From Phytophthora quininea (taxonomy: Eukaryota; Oomycota; Peronosporomycetes; Peronosporales; Peronosporaceae), in assembly GCA_011947345.1 (NCBI GenBank), contig JAAVTG010000186.1:49731-113730 (forward strand): DNA of 64,000 bases, written 5' to 3'. A program made the position numbers and the translations under genes. This document shows positions 31,248 to 42,663 of the stretch, in pieces. The stretch's first letter is position 1. Each line of letters begins with the position of its first letter. A model generated the notes under the pieces. The model made no database searches and was not told the origin of the DNA. It saw only the letters and a list, made by a program, of their open reading frames with translations.

Positions 31248-31962
31248 GTCGGTGTCGGTGTCGGCGGTGGTGAGGAAATCGCAGAGTGACGTTCGCGGCG
31301 ACTTAGCGTCTTCATCCCGGCTGCACAGACCACGTACGGGCGCTTGCAGCGGTCTGCTGCTGCTGCTGCATTCTTTCGCGCATACAGGCGCTCGGAGTCG
31401 GACAGCCCCGACATGCTACGTACGTGACCTCAATATCCCCGCCGACAAAGCTGCACTGCCCCTCCATGTCTTTGCGGCAACACGCGCATTATCCGCCCGA
31501 GCACTGATATCGAGGCGCCGTGCCGATCCATTGGATCGACTTGCAAGCCAATTGCGGGGACCGCTCGGCCGGTTCAACGTGTCCGAGCCGTGCCGGTGGC
31601 CTGACGCGGCCCCGCCCGTCACTGTGACTTGGGCACAGCTAGCGAATTGTCGTCGCGGACACCGACGCGTGCGTTCCGGCGGGCGAGGGGAAAATATTTC
31701 ACGCGCGAGTATCCGCCCGAGGCAGTCGCGTGCAAGGCAGTCCGTCGGCACTGCGCTGGCCGGGGTCCTCTCCAGGGGCTCCTTGGGCTGCGGCCTCGCC
31801 TCGGTCTCCGGTGCAAATCGCCGCCGCGTTCCGCCAATCGACGCGGGGAGCACATCTGACACTTCGACGGGATGGAGTATCTTTCGCTTGCAGTTCATGT
31901 GGATCGCGAGGCACCTCGACGGCGCTGCCATTCCCACAAAGTCGTCTTGACGCCGCAGCAGC
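31248..31962. promoter_or_regulatory. Divergent promoter between dioxygenase and transporter (right)
   Basis: Inverted copy of the 22935-23648 spacer, nearly identical, with a local indel near 31680-31695. It lies between the two start codons. Confidence 0.4.
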
Positions 31963-33976
31963 ATGACCAAGCACCTCGACGTAGAGCCGCTACTCAAGCC
32001 GCAAGTCGCCGCCGTCGACACCCAACTCTGGGACGCTCGACCAGCCAACCACCGCCGCAACGTGCTGAAACACGTCTGCGCGTTCCTGCTGGTGCTCACG
32101 GCCTGCGAGGAAGTCGCGAGCTTCGCCGTGGCGCAGTCGCTCAAGGACTTCTTCACACGGCTCGGCTGGTCCAACAAAGGCTCCACCGCCATGAAGCTCA
32201 CGTTCGACTCGTTCAGCCAGTTCGCGTGCGTCGTGGCCGGCTACCTGTCGGACGAGCGGCTCGGCAAGTTCAAGACGCTGCTGTCCGCCGCCTCACTGGA
32301 CTGCGTCGGCCTGCTCTTCCTCGTGGTGGCGGCGCTCCCCGCCGTCATGAACCGGTACTTGGCGGCGAGCACGCTGCTGTTCAACGTCGGTCTGTTCTTC
32401 GGGGTCGCCGTCTCGCAGGTCTGTCTGCGCTCGCTCGTGATCTCGTTCGGCGGCGACCAGTTTTCGCCCGCCGCTCCTCCGTCCGAGAAGGCGCTCTTCT
32501 TCAGCATCCAGTACTGGGTCTCTAACGTCGGCTCCTTCCTCGGCTACGCAGTGTTCCCGACCATCTCCATTCATGGTCTGGGTACCGCCATCCCCGCCGA
32601 CTACGGCTACGTCAGCGTCTATCTCGTCGGTTTGATCATGCTGGTGCTGTTCGTGCTGCTGCTGTGGCTCTCTCGGGAGCGATACATGAACGTGCCTCCG
32701 ACAAAGCAGTCGATCGGTCTGGTGGTAGGGATTCTGGCAGCTCAGTCGAAGAAGAGCTTCAGCGCCAAGATGATTCTGCTCGGAACGGGGTTGTACGTCG
32801 TGTCCTTCGTGTTGAATGTATTGGCGTCGGTGTTGGCGGATCAGAGCGACGTCGGCCACGACATTTCGTACACGTGCGGGGTCATGATCGTCGTCGCGAC
32901 AGTGCTCTGGGTGTACTTCGGTCGCGACGCCACGTTCATGGAGAGTGCGAAGGAAACGTTGGGCGGCAGCTTCGACTCGGACCATGTGAACGGCGTCAAG
33001 CGAGTGATCCGCATCCTTCCTTTCAACGCATTCAGCGTGGTCTGGTGGGTGTGCCAGAACCAGCGCGGCAACAACCAGTCCATCGTGCAGCAGACCGACA
33101 CGCGCCTCGGCAGCGACCCGCTCGGGAGCCAAATCCCCGGCCCCACCGTGCAGATGTTCAACCCCTTGTCGGTGCTGCTGTTTGTGCCTCTCACCGAGAA
33201 AGTGGTCTATCCGCTCTACGAAAAGTACGCGGGCAAGCCTCCGAGTAACTACGGCAAAGTGCTCGCCGGCTACTGGGTGGCGGTGGTCGCCATGCTGTGG
33301 ACAGGCGTCTACGAGATGGTTCGGAAGACCACCTCCCCACTCACGTACGTCGACGCCAGCGGCGAGACGCAGTTCATGATCAACGACGACGGCGGGCAGG
33401 TGATGAACGAGATCCCGTGGTGGACTGCCATCCCGCAGTATTTGCTGGTGGCTTTAGCTGGCGTGCTGATTGTGATCCCGTCGTACGACATCAACTACTC
33501 GGAGGTGCCTCCGACCATGCGCAGCATGTCGATCGCTCTCGGTTTCTTTGCCAACTCCATGGGCAGCACGCTGCTCTCCGTCATCGTGCTGCTGTTCGGC
33601 AAGTACATCCCCGTCGACTTGAACGACGGCCACATCGAGTACATGTTCTTCACGCTGGGCGGCATCATGGTGGTGAACATCTTTTCTATGTGGTGGTGAT
33701 GAATCACATGCAGCTGGGTATGATTCCGCCGGTGGAGAAGAGCGGTAGTGAAGAAGTTGTGGATGCCGAACCGGGAGATATGTACGTCCTGCCATTTTGC
33801 TTTTGGTTTTTGATTGTCTCGAGTAACCAATGTGCGTGCTTTGTTTGAACAGGTCGGAGGTCAGTGCGATTCAGTGGAGACAGTCGCCAACGTACGGCTC
33901 ATCGCCACTGTCAGCGCTGGTTCGCCAGGTGTCATTAAGAACTGAGGCACCACTCAGTCCAACATACCCGCAATGA
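31963..33976 (+). pseudogene. POT/PTR family transporter (right copy, frameshift)
   Basis: Identical in layout to the left copy: the YLSDERLGKFKT loop, GGDQF and FFSIQYWVSNVGSFLG are kept. The last hydrophobic segment is broken by one missing T at 33682-33685, where four T stand against five in the left copy. The protein would end after 578 residues (33699) instead of 647. The intron at 33782-33852 and second exon to 33976 remain. Because the change is a homopolymer indel, it may be a consensus error, in which case both copies are functional. Confidence 0.8.
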
Positions 33977-34157
33977 GCCTTGTGCTTTGCCGGTGGGATC
34001 ACACTTCCCCTATCTTGGCAGCAGGGCATAATCTGCGGCAGATTATCTGCCATTCTCTCATACCGGGTTATCCGCGGCGTCCAGTTCACGGCAAACTTAT
34101 CTCAATTCTCAATTCATCCCGACAACATACTTCAAAGTCACTTTAATTATTCGGGTC

Positions 34158-34606
34158 ATGCTTTTGCAGTACGTTGCGCTGGCAATCGTCTGTCTCGTCG
34201 CCATCGCTACCGCTGACGAAAGCACCGCACGAGGGTTGAGACTTGGTGCTGGCTTTGCTGGTGGAAGTGACTTTGAAGAGAGAGGCAACACCCCTGGTTT
34301 CGTCAATTGCTACAAGGATGAGCGAGGCCAAGAAGGTCACGGAAGCGGCCCAATGGAGTACATTGGACGAGACGCTGGAATCATACCTTTGAGCCCTTCC
34401 GGGATCAAGAGCGATTTAAAGCTGGACAAAAGTTTGGTGCCAAGCCCAGGAAAGCCCAGGACTACAAGTTTTACAAAGTCGCGTTGGAGAGATTCGAAAA
34501 CAGACTGGACGAGTTCTTGGGCAAACTTCTACCTACATACAATGTCTGGTTGATGCATGATCTCGAGAAAATCCCATTGAAACAGCTGAAAAACTCTGCG
34601 GGATAG
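34158..34606 (+). pseudogene. RXLR effector gene 5 (right copy, extra frameshift)
   Basis: Copy of the gene at 20289-20738. Signal peptide, RGLR (25-28) and FEER (39-42) are unchanged. One base is missing near 34390 relative to the left copy (one G fewer in CCTTTGGAG), so the frame leaves the C-terminal W-type region and ends at 34553 rather than 34606. The two copies therefore encode different C termini. The shared upstream frame offset shows that decay began before the duplication or homogenisation. Confidence 0.75.
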
Positions 34607-34983
34607 TTGTCCATTGAGGGATTTCTAGCGGCTTGGTTGGGGATGCAGCCGTCGATGGAATACATGTTGGAACTACCAGCTTGTACCTGATCTAAGTGAT
34701 AGAGAGGGATGATACCTTCAGTCACCGATAGGTGCTAAACTAAATGAACTAAGGTTTGAATCTCCCTAACAATACACGCTCACAAACATTTTCGCGCTCT
34801 CGATTCGCTATTCCCACGACATATTCATATCTTGGTCTTCTAAGCACACAGTAAAAATTACTGCTCGCTCTACTGTTTGACGACGACACAAAATCTCATC
34901 CCTTTCAAGACCGCATAATCAGCAAACTGCGCGTAATACATGGCGACCAGGACCGTCAGTTTGCAATTCTCCAGCCAACAGGA

Positions 34984-37975
34984 GGGAAATTGAATTGATT
35001 AACTGTTTAGCGAATTTCTCGTCTGAAGGTGATAAGCTATCTATCCGTGAGAGTTACGTTCGTGTCGTGTCGTCCACATGTGGTGCATGGGCTCCGGGAT
35101 ATTATTTTCTGGCGGATCAAAGCCAAGTTTTTGCAGCACGCGGACCACAGTAGCACGGTTGCAATGAAGCTCATGTGCGTGTTGGTAGAGGAATTGGTAG
35201 TGCATCTTGAACGAGTTCAGCAGATTGAGAATATTTGGCACTTCAGCCGTTGTTTCCTGGCAATGAATGTCGTTCCTGAGCCGCCATGTTGCGTGAAACA
35301 CTATCGCTGTATAGATCCTCCATAGGAGTATCAGTTCTTTGTGCTCACTTCCCAGTTCCTACGAAGGTCTTGCAATCTTGAGAAGAGTAGCAACCTCCAG
35401 CTTAGATCGACGCAAAAGAACCTCGACCATCGGCTCCATAGTTCGCTCCACATTGGTTCTAATGACGGGCACGTGAAAAACGGTGCTCTACGTTTCGACA
35501 TCCTGGCATTCCGGACGAACGCAGTTTTGGATGGTAGGATTTAGTTCTCTGAGGAAGTACAGTCGTGAACCGACTGTGAGGTCTCCGAAGCACATTCGTA
35601 CTATCACATCATGAATTACCGGCAGTAGATATCCACGTAGAGAAATCACCCTGGACAAGGTTTCATGAATCCTTTGTCGAGGACACCCCAGGCCTTCCAT
35701 CGGATGATGCATCAAATGCATCAACTCCGGAACTTGCTGGAGAATCACCTTCCAATCTTGCGATCGCAAATTTGGGAAGAATCGCGTAGTTGGTTCTGTT
35801 GGGAGACAGCTGCTTAGCTTGATTCCAAATATCGGTGGTGAATTCGTACTTGTTACTTCCTGCATTCCTCCTTCGTCCGGGTGCGGTAGTAAGCGATGAA
35901 ATAATCGGCTCATTTGATGGTAGAGCACGAAAATGTCATGCGGAAGCACTTTCGTCCCAAGTATTGGATGAATCTCGGAGCAGACGTCCGTGAAAAATGC
36001 CGTTGACGACGGCCAGTCTCGATTGGCCCCCAGAAAGTCGGCAAAACATAACTTTTTATGTTTTGCCAGTTCCCGACAGAGCGCTCGAAAGGCGTTTGAC
36101 CCTGACCCCAGGGGTTTCGCCGGACTTGCTGGGCTTCGCGTATCCAGTACCTGAAATCCAGGCAACTTGCTCCACCAAATTGGGGTGAATAACACCTTCT
36201 GCAGTGTTTTTCTTCTGTTGTAGTGTATCGACTCCGGGGCTGGCCATTTAATTCTGTTCCACTCACGTAGCAAGTGTCTCCACCACAAAGGTAGCATGCT
36301 CGACCTCCAGCCCGCTGGTTTCGGTGGGTTTTGAAGAAAGAAATCACTCGATCGCGGGCGGGCGAAGTTGCCATAGCGTAATTGGATCATGTAGAGCATT
36401 GGGCGATACCATACGTTGTCATCTTCGTCTGGGTGTGTAGTAATCGCTAATACAAAGTTCTGGAGGAGTTGAAAGTGCTGGCGACGAATAACAGTAGCTA
36501 CATCAGGAACCCCGATGCCGTCTGGTTCGCGTGGCCTCACAGCCAGGCCTTTTGAACGATACTTATCCCAGATTTTCCAGCGCTTACGCGGTTGTATAAC
36601 ACGTACCGATTCACAATGCCTTGCCAGCGTTTAATGAACCGGGTCGGAATCGTCACCGAAGCTGTGAAATACCACAGCAATGACAAAATCTCTGCTTGGG
36701 CGATCAATCTTCGGCGGATTAGGGTTCTCGCTCGGCCTTTCCAAAGTTGAAGCCACTTAACCTCCGTCCGCGAAAGGGTTAATCAATTTTTGTCGAGTTG
36801 ATTCGCCACCAATGTTGAAGTATCACCATTGCCGAACGGAATGCCAAGATATCGCACGGTTTCGCCGCGCTTCAGTGATTTTAGCGGTGACACTCGCGGA
36901 GCAGAACGCTTACTGTTGAGACTCATTATGACACTTTTGTTATGGTTCAGCCGAGCTCCAGATCCCCACAATAGTCATCAACAATTTGAAGCTGCTCTCT
37001 AGCTCCTCTTTCCTTTTGAGGAAAGCCCAGTGTCGTCGGCAAAGAACCCCACTGGGGCGCGTAATGTTTGGCCCACCAAGACATCTAAATCTCTTTGAGC
37101 GCGTAACAAATTTCCTAGTGGTTCCAACGAGAGAGCAAACAGATACGGAGACAATGGATCTCCCTGTTTCACTCCTCGAGTTGGTGTCAGCGAGTCCTGC
37201 GCCCATCCGTCGATCCTTAATGAACATTTCGAGTCGTCGTACAATAGACGTGTCCACGCCAAAAATCGAGGCCCAAATCCTTGTCGTTCCAAAACTCGAA
37301 GGAGGTACGGACGACTAACGCGGTCGTAAGCCTTAGCGAAGTCCAAGAACGTGGCTAGTCCTGTGCGTTTTGGAATGTTTCTAAGTGCTGGAGATCGCGG
37401 ACTAGCATTAGCTGCTGGTCAATCCGACGCCCCGGTATAAAACCCTTTTGATCCGGATGCACCAACTTAGAAATGTGTGGTCTAAGACGATTCACTAATA
37501 CTGGCGATAATATCTTGACCTCAACGGGCATCAGTGTGATCGGCCGGAAGTTTCCCGGTTCAGATCGGTCTCCTTTTTTAAACAGTAGTACCACGGAGGA
37601 ATATCGCTGATGTGGAAGTAAACTTCCACGTTCCAATTGATATCCAAAACTATCGCAAGTATTTCTCCAAACGCGCCCGGATCTAGACGAAAACAATCAC
37701 TGGTGAGGCCGTCTGGACCCGGTGCTGAGTGAGGTTTCAGTTTCCTGATCGCAAAGGCAAACTCCTCTGCGGCCAACTCGCTGTCAAGATCCTTGGTCAC
37801 CTCTGAGGATAGTCGGCGCTCGATGCTATCAAGCAAGGTTTGTTGAGACGCCATGTCAATCTCTCGTTCTTCAGCTGGGAAGTGAGGGTCGCCGAATATT
37901 TTCCCCAATGCTCTCGAAGGCCATGACAGCTTTCAGTAGGATCGGTTGATTCTTCACCAGCAGAAGTTCGTATCG
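34984..37975 (-). mobile_element. LINE1 copy C (longest copy, about 3.0 kb)
   Basis: Minus-strand element with the 3' tail at 34984, the C-terminal region (35488-36540), then the reverse transcriptase in pieces: 36783-36971 and 36999-37346 (MDFAKAYDRVSR, GVKQGDPLSPYLFAL, FFADDT), 37355-37696 (LLFKKGDRSEPGNFRPITLM, HPDQKGFIPGRRI) and 37531-37908 (SAPGPDGLTSDCF). The endonuclease domain expected upstream is missing; the copy ends near 37975 where the next RXLR locus begins. Small frameshifts separate the pieces. Its part from 34984 to 36852 belongs to the palindrome arm. Confidence 0.9.
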
Positions 37976-38182
37976 ATCTAAATGGAGTGTTTTGAAGTTC
38001 GTATCGTGGCGGCCGAAAGAAGAACTTGGTACTTTTTCAGCTGCAGTCACGGTTTATTCAAAGCCCCGATTCCATCCAAAGGTATCCCATTCATCATGAC
38101 ATTCTTTGTATCGTTGTGTGGCGAAATAGTAGTTAACTTCTCCAGCCAGACAACAGAAGCAGCCGTTCTTCCGAACACAATC

Positions 38183-38929
38183 ATGCGTCTGTACAGCCTT
38201 CTACTAACAGTGGTGGCCATCGCCAAGATTGTTACTTCCGTTGAAGCGAACTCGATCAAGGTTTCAACGACTGATTTGCTGAACAACACACGAAACCTGC
38301 GGAACGATAATCGTGACACTTTTGGAAATGACTCGGAAGAACGAGTCTACCCGGTCGGTGCGTCTTCTATTGTGGAAAAAGTGACTGAGACCGCGACGGG
38401 GAAAATGATCGAACTGAAGGGCAGACGAGTAATTCAAGGCTGGATGCCGCCTGAGCAAGTCAAGGATTTACTACAACTGGGTGGCAAGTTCGGCACTGAT
38501 CTCACGGGCAGCAAGCTCTACAAGTTCTACCGAAGCTTTTGGACCAAATTTGAAGGGAGCATGGAGCAAAGGGTTCGACAAGGTACTTCTACGTACAGTG
38601 CCTGGACAATGCTCGGACTCGAGACGTTCCCTCGGAATGTTTTGAAGGAGTCCCAAGAGTTCAAACTGTACGCCAAGTACGTCAACCTGGTTGATGATGA
38701 GGTACTCAAGTCGGGAAAAATTCCAAATCAATCCGAAGTCGGCGAGTTCCTAAAGTCCGAAGCAGAGATGACGGTGAAGGTCAAGCTTTGGGCAAAGGAG
38801 AAGAAACCTAACGACTATGTCGAGAAATCACTTGGGCTTGCGGGCTTAACAGGAGAAACCCTCGAACGTCACGTGAATTACCGGGTTTTTAGACATTCTT
38901 GGAAGAGAGCGCCAAGACGAGCTAGCTGA
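38183..38929 (+). CDS. RXLR effector gene 6, intact
   Basis: A 248-residue protein from the Met at 38183, chosen because it starts a clean 22-residue signal peptide (MRLYSLLLTVVAIAKIVTSV). RNLR lies at 37-40 and SEER at 51-54. The effector domain has LYKFYRSFWTKFEG helices, a W motif (YSAWTMLGLETF) and a Y motif (KLYAKYVNLVDDE), then the KKPNDYVEKSLGLAGLTGETL block shared with genes 1 and 4. The last 12 residues after NYRVF do not match paralogues, hinting at a late frame change near 38885. It is the most complete member of the family in the window. It is expected to be secreted and translocated into host cells; the target is unknown. Confidence 0.9.
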   Translation: MRLYSLLLTVVAIAKIVTSVEANSIKVSTTDLLNNTRNLRNDNRDTFGNDSEERVYPVGASSIVEKVTETATGKMIELKGRRVIQGWMPPEQVKDLLQLGGKFGTDLTGSKLYKFYRSFWTKFEGSMEQRVRQGTSTYSAWTMLGLETFPRNVLKESQEFKLYAKYVNLVDDEVLKSGKIPNQSEVGEFLKSEAEMTVKVKLWAKEKKPNDYVEKSLGLAGLTGETLERHVNYRVFRHSWKRAPRRAS

Positions 38930-39259
38930 TGAGCAATTCAAGGACAAACGTTGATTATTTTCTGTGAGCCGACTTCCAAGTCTTCGCGTCGGTGGTTTGA
39001 ATAAGCCTTCCATGCTCTATTGGTGGCAGCAGTCTTATGTTTGCACCGATCGATATTACGACCCAACTTTCGCCTGCTAGTGCAGGGCGTCGACCGTCGA
39101 CATCGACTGTGCACCGGTTGGGCCAGTTCCCGTTTAAAAAGCTACATTCGCGCGGAAAAATAAACTTCAGACCATCTTGGCGCCAACCCTGCATATGTTT
39201 CCCAAGTGTTCTGCTTCCACCATCATATCCCTCGCTCTCATTCCTCAACTGCCAGTCAA
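38930..39259. promoter_or_regulatory. Intergenic region and leader of bZIP gene 4
   Basis: No gene seen. The last 115 bp (about 39145-39259) are repeated downstream of bZIP gene 4 at 40535-40660, including the stretches CATATGTTTCCC and TCCCTCGCTCTCATTCCTCA. The region presumably holds the bZIP 4 promoter and 5' UTR. Confidence 0.45.
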
Positions 39260-40450
39260 ATGACAACGCCCGACTCGTCGTTTCTTGCTGAGGTGGAAGA
39301 GTTTCTTTCGTCGTGTGAAATCCCGACGTTTGCAGTGATTGACGCGCTTAGCCACGGTGATCACGATAACGGCGAAACAGCTTCAACGACAGTCGTGGAC
39401 ACCAAGCCTCACAACCAGCAAGTCGTTGTTACCAGGAGAGAACGCGAGCGAGCGATGGACCGAAAGCGACGCAGCACGTATCGGGAATGCCGACGTGTTG
39501 AGCGGGAGAGTTTGAAGCAGCAAGTGGCGGAGCTGTCGGCGGAAGTGGAGGAGCTGAAGCAGCCTCGACCCGTGGATTTACAACTGACGTCGTCGATGTG
39601 GAAGTTGATTGCCCAGAAACAACTGCAAGCTCGACTGAACTCGGAGGCGGAACAGTATCGCCTGGTGGTGGCCATCGACGCTCGAGCGAAGCTTATCCAA
39701 GAATTCAAAGCGTTTGTGCACAGTCGTCTCGCGGTTGAAGGCACTTTCTCCGGTCAAGCGATGGAGCCGTCCTACCATTACAAGAAGATGCGAGTCGAGC
39801 CAATCGACGCAGAGATGATGTCCGAGTTTGTGCAGGAGCTGGATAAAATGTTCGTTCGGACGGATAGCATCCTGCAGGAAATGTTTAAAGACGACAAGCA
39901 GGTCGGTCACGACTGGCGAGTTGATAAAAGCACTGGAGCCTTCACATTTGTGGACACGAGAGTACTCCCGTTTACTTTCCAGAAAACAAGCCAATTCATG
40001 TGGAGTGTGGCGCACTTGGTGCATCGCCAAATAGACCGCCAGGTTATCGACGTTCAAGACCCTGAAAACACGATGGCTCTGCGCTTTCGCATTTCGGCTC
40101 AGCTCCAGTCGGCGCGGATGGTGTCGGTGCTGCAACGCGTTGTTTCGCGTCGCTATCAAGAAGAAAACCGTCACGTAGTAGTGTGGAAATCGTTCACCGA
40201 GGGAGAAGGAATGTTCACCGGGATGCTTGCAAGAGAAGAAGGCTTTTGTGTGACCACCCCGTTGGGGGATGGCTCGACCTTAGTGCGAACTTACTTGCAC
40301 AACGTGCCCATGCATTTTGTCAGCCCTGCGGATGAGCAGAGCTCGGCTGTCCAACAGTTCACGGGAGTCATGTTGAATCGAGGAAACGAAGACAGCACGG
40401 AAATCGGCAACAGACTGGAGAAGCTGCTGCTGACAGATGGCCAAGCTTAA
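39260..40450 (+). CDS. bZIP transcription factor 4, intact
   Basis: A 396-residue protein from the ATG at 39260 (a GTG-initiated frame 18 codons earlier lacks support). The N terminus has the family motif SSFLAEVEEFLSSCEIP. The basic region is AMDRKRRSTYRECRRVERE, followed by a zipper LKQQVAELSAEVEEL. The C-terminal domain keeps TFQKTSQFMWSVAHLVHRQ, SFTEGEGMFTGM and LHNVPMHF. As in gene 3 the consensus Asn is Lys and Ser/Cys is Glu; in addition the invariant Arg of the basic region is Cys here. This suggests altered or lost DNA contacts. No frameshift is seen. It would act as a nuclear dimer. Confidence 0.9.
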   Translation: MTTPDSSFLAEVEEFLSSCEIPTFAVIDALSHGDHDNGETASTTVVDTKPHNQQVVVTRRERERAMDRKRRSTYRECRRVERESLKQQVAELSAEVEELKQPRPVDLQLTSSMWKLIAQKQLQARLNSEAEQYRLVVAIDARAKLIQEFKAFVHSRLAVEGTFSGQAMEPSYHYKKMRVEPIDAEMMSEFVQELDKMFVRTDSILQEMFKDDKQVGHDWRVDKSTGAFTFVDTRVLPFTFQKTSQFMWSVAHLVHRQIDRQVIDVQDPENTMALRFRISAQLQSARMVSVLQRVVSRRYQEENRHVVVWKSFTEGEGMFTGMLAREEGFCVTTPLGDGSTLVRTYLHNVPMHFVSPADEQSSAVQQFTGVMLNRGNEDSTEIGNRLEKLLLTDGQA

Positions 40451-40534
40451 AAGCCACCTCTGTTTCAGAGTAATCCAGGTATGTTCAAGCGTGAGATCCA
40501 CTCAAAAGTCTCGCATTTTCTTTCTTTCGCGCGG

Positions 40535-40660
40535 AAAAGAGATCTCAAATTGCTTAGGCGCCAACTCGTGCATATGTTTCCCATTTGTACTGTTCTGCTT
40601 GCACCATCTCATCCCTCGCTCTCATTCCTCACCTGCTGCAAACTCCACCATTGAAAATGA
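40535..40660 (+). repeat. Orphan copy of the bZIP gene 4 leader
   Basis: About 120 bp resemble 39145-39262 (CGCGCGGAAAA, GCGCCAAC, CATATGTTTCCC, TCCCTCGCTCTCATTCCTCA) but no bZIP coding sequence follows. It looks like the 5' end of a lost tandem copy. Confidence 0.7.
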
Positions 40661-40698
40661 CCAAAAACAATCTTTGCGATATTGTTACCTTCTATTCC

Positions 40699-41794
40699 CT
40701 ATGTGATTGATTTGAGTTTTTCGTACGTAGAGTTGATGATGCCCCACGACACCAGCGACCGGAAGAAATTCATCTGGACGCCACGGTACAGCCGTCTTAC
40801 ACTGCAGCCGCGCTCTTTATACGTGAGCTTCAGAGCCTCCCAAGGCCCAATAAACGGCTGACCGTATACGCTCTGCATTCGTGTTCGTGCCACTACAAAT
40901 GGTAAAGAAATGTCAAAAAGCCGCCAAAACCAACTACCACCCCAGTTTTAACGCACCATTGATCGGGAAGGTCACTGTGCTGATCACTGCGCCCAACATC
41001 GCCCCGCAGATAAAATCGTTGGTCATTACCGCCGCCGCAGACTCTCCTTTTGGAAACTGCTGCCGTATCGGTCCTCTCAGACCGAAAAATAAAATATTGC
41101 CTGGGCCGTTGCGACACAAAATGGCCGTCAGGCCTCGGTAGTGCTCCCTCAGTCCGAACTTGTTAATGTGCAGAATAGCGTCGTATGCTCCGGCGATTTC
41201 CCGATTAAATTTGGGCGTCTGTAACAACGTTTGTGCTCGCTGAAAAACAAAAACGTCGAAATCATTTTGTCAGAATATCACCGTCAAAATGCGTTTAAAC
41301 GTTTTTCTTCTCCCACCTCAAACGGAGCCAAAATTGCTTCGGTCGTGCCGGCCATGCCTGCTGCTACGAGATTCAAGCCTGTATGCGGTCCCAAGTGGCT
41401 CTCCAACAGCTCATCGTAGAAATTGTAGAGCCCAAACATGATGGACTTGGACACCATGGCCTGCACCAGAGGCGGCTTCACCCCTCGATACAGCATGAGC
41501 CAACCTTCGCTGCGCACATTCTCGAAGGCCTGCCATGCGTTTAAACCGAACAGCTATCGATAGATCCACGTTAGAATGGAATACGTAATCACCATGAGCG
41601 ACAATACCCCCGGGCTTTTACCTGCTGTCGAAACATGACTTTATTGGGCGGAAACGTGACCACGATGTTGATGGCGGCCGCCGAGCCCCACAGAAGAACT
41701 CGCGCAGGTGCGGGTACCTGGCGAAGAAGGCCTCACTACGGGCGTCCTCACTCTGGGTGCGCTCGGTCCCGGCGTCGCTCAGGTAGCTCTCCAT
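40699..41794 (-). CDS. Mitochondrial carrier family (SLC25-type) protein, four exons
   Basis: I read complement(join(40699..40892,40957..41239,41317..41553,41622..41794)), 295 residues, with introns of 68, 77 and 64 bp. The three family repeats each carry the signature after helix 1: PPNKVMFRQQ, PFERAQTLLQ and PINVARTRMQ (the last rebuilt across an intron). Family members exchange metabolites across the inner mitochondrial membrane; substrate is not readable. The start is the Met at 41794 (MESYLSDAG). Exon 1 is one base short in a run of G near 41687, between REFFCG and AAAINIVVTFPPN; for a conserved housekeeping gene this is more likely a consensus error than real decay. It stands convergent to bZIP gene 4. 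Confidence 0.85.
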
Positions 41795-42663
41795 TCGCAG
41801 CGGCGCGCGGGGCCTGCGGTGGCTGCCCGAAAACGCGGAATGACCGTGGTATAATTGGCGAGACCGTTAATACGCAGCCATTGGTTGAAATTTGGCGTAT
41901 ACTCAGATCAAGACGTTTCGGAGAAAACCCGTCAAAACAGTTGCCCTTGAAGTTCAAAAAAGGCAACTACATGTACGATCGTTCTCGTTCGTTCAAGGCC
42001 GTGCTGTGCCCGGAGAATCTCTTAAATTTATTGTGAACGAGCTGTTGCTACATTTACAATTTGTTTGTTGGTGATGAGTTGTGGCTTTGTTTAGTTTGTG
42101 AAGGTATTCGGCAGTTAGTGACAATGTTAAGTTCCCGATTGCATTTGCTGCATTGCCGTCGCGGCGGAGTATTTGGTTGACTTGAAAATGATTAACCTAC
42201 TGGTAGTTTTGCGGATTCTCTATTGGTTCTGTCGTAGAGTACAATAGTCGTCGAATAGAGCAGTTGACTACTGCCAAACTTTGAGAAATTGCTGCCACAT
42301 TCACCCACCCAGTGAGATCGAACTCCATCGAGCTTTGATGTGCGTAAATTACGGGTGTTGCTGCTTAAACTCTTCTGAAGAAACAACACTACTTTATACT
42401 TGGGATTAGCTATTGCAGTGAGCTGCTCTTATTGCTTGTTTGGGAAAAGTGGTCTACCTCGCACTAGACTTGCAGGTTTAAAATGGTTTATCACATCAGG
42501 TAGACCGAAAGCAAAAATACGGCTGGGTTCTTGAGAATTCGAGCTGTGTTTTGTTTCTTGCAATGAGAGTTTGAGCCAAAGTGATCATAACGTTTTTAAG
42601 AAATTAGACCTTCTTGCTCGATGACAGTCGAGGTTGGTCCCTTACGAACTCTGACAGTAAATT
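41795..42663. other. Region without recognised gene
   Basis: AT-rich from about 42030 with only short frames. I see no gene, RNA or repeat that I can support. Confidence 0.5.

Larger units (their letters stand above)
30020..36852. repeat. Right arm of the large palindrome (pairs with 18040-24876)
   Basis: Reverse-complement copy of the left arm, with the spacer from about 24877 to 30019 between them. Single-base differences occur at homopolymers (for example near 33682, 35350, 36030) and a cluster of transitions lies at the inner edge. The LINE1 sequence continues beyond the outer boundary on this side, so the full context is on the right and the left copy was cut. Confidence 0.95.

Noticed and set aside
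18040..36852. Palindrome dismissed wholly as an assembly artefact
   Set aside because: The arms differ at specific sites, the core has diverged much more, and a transposon is present in only one half, so a simple fold-back chimera does not explain it; read support is still needed.
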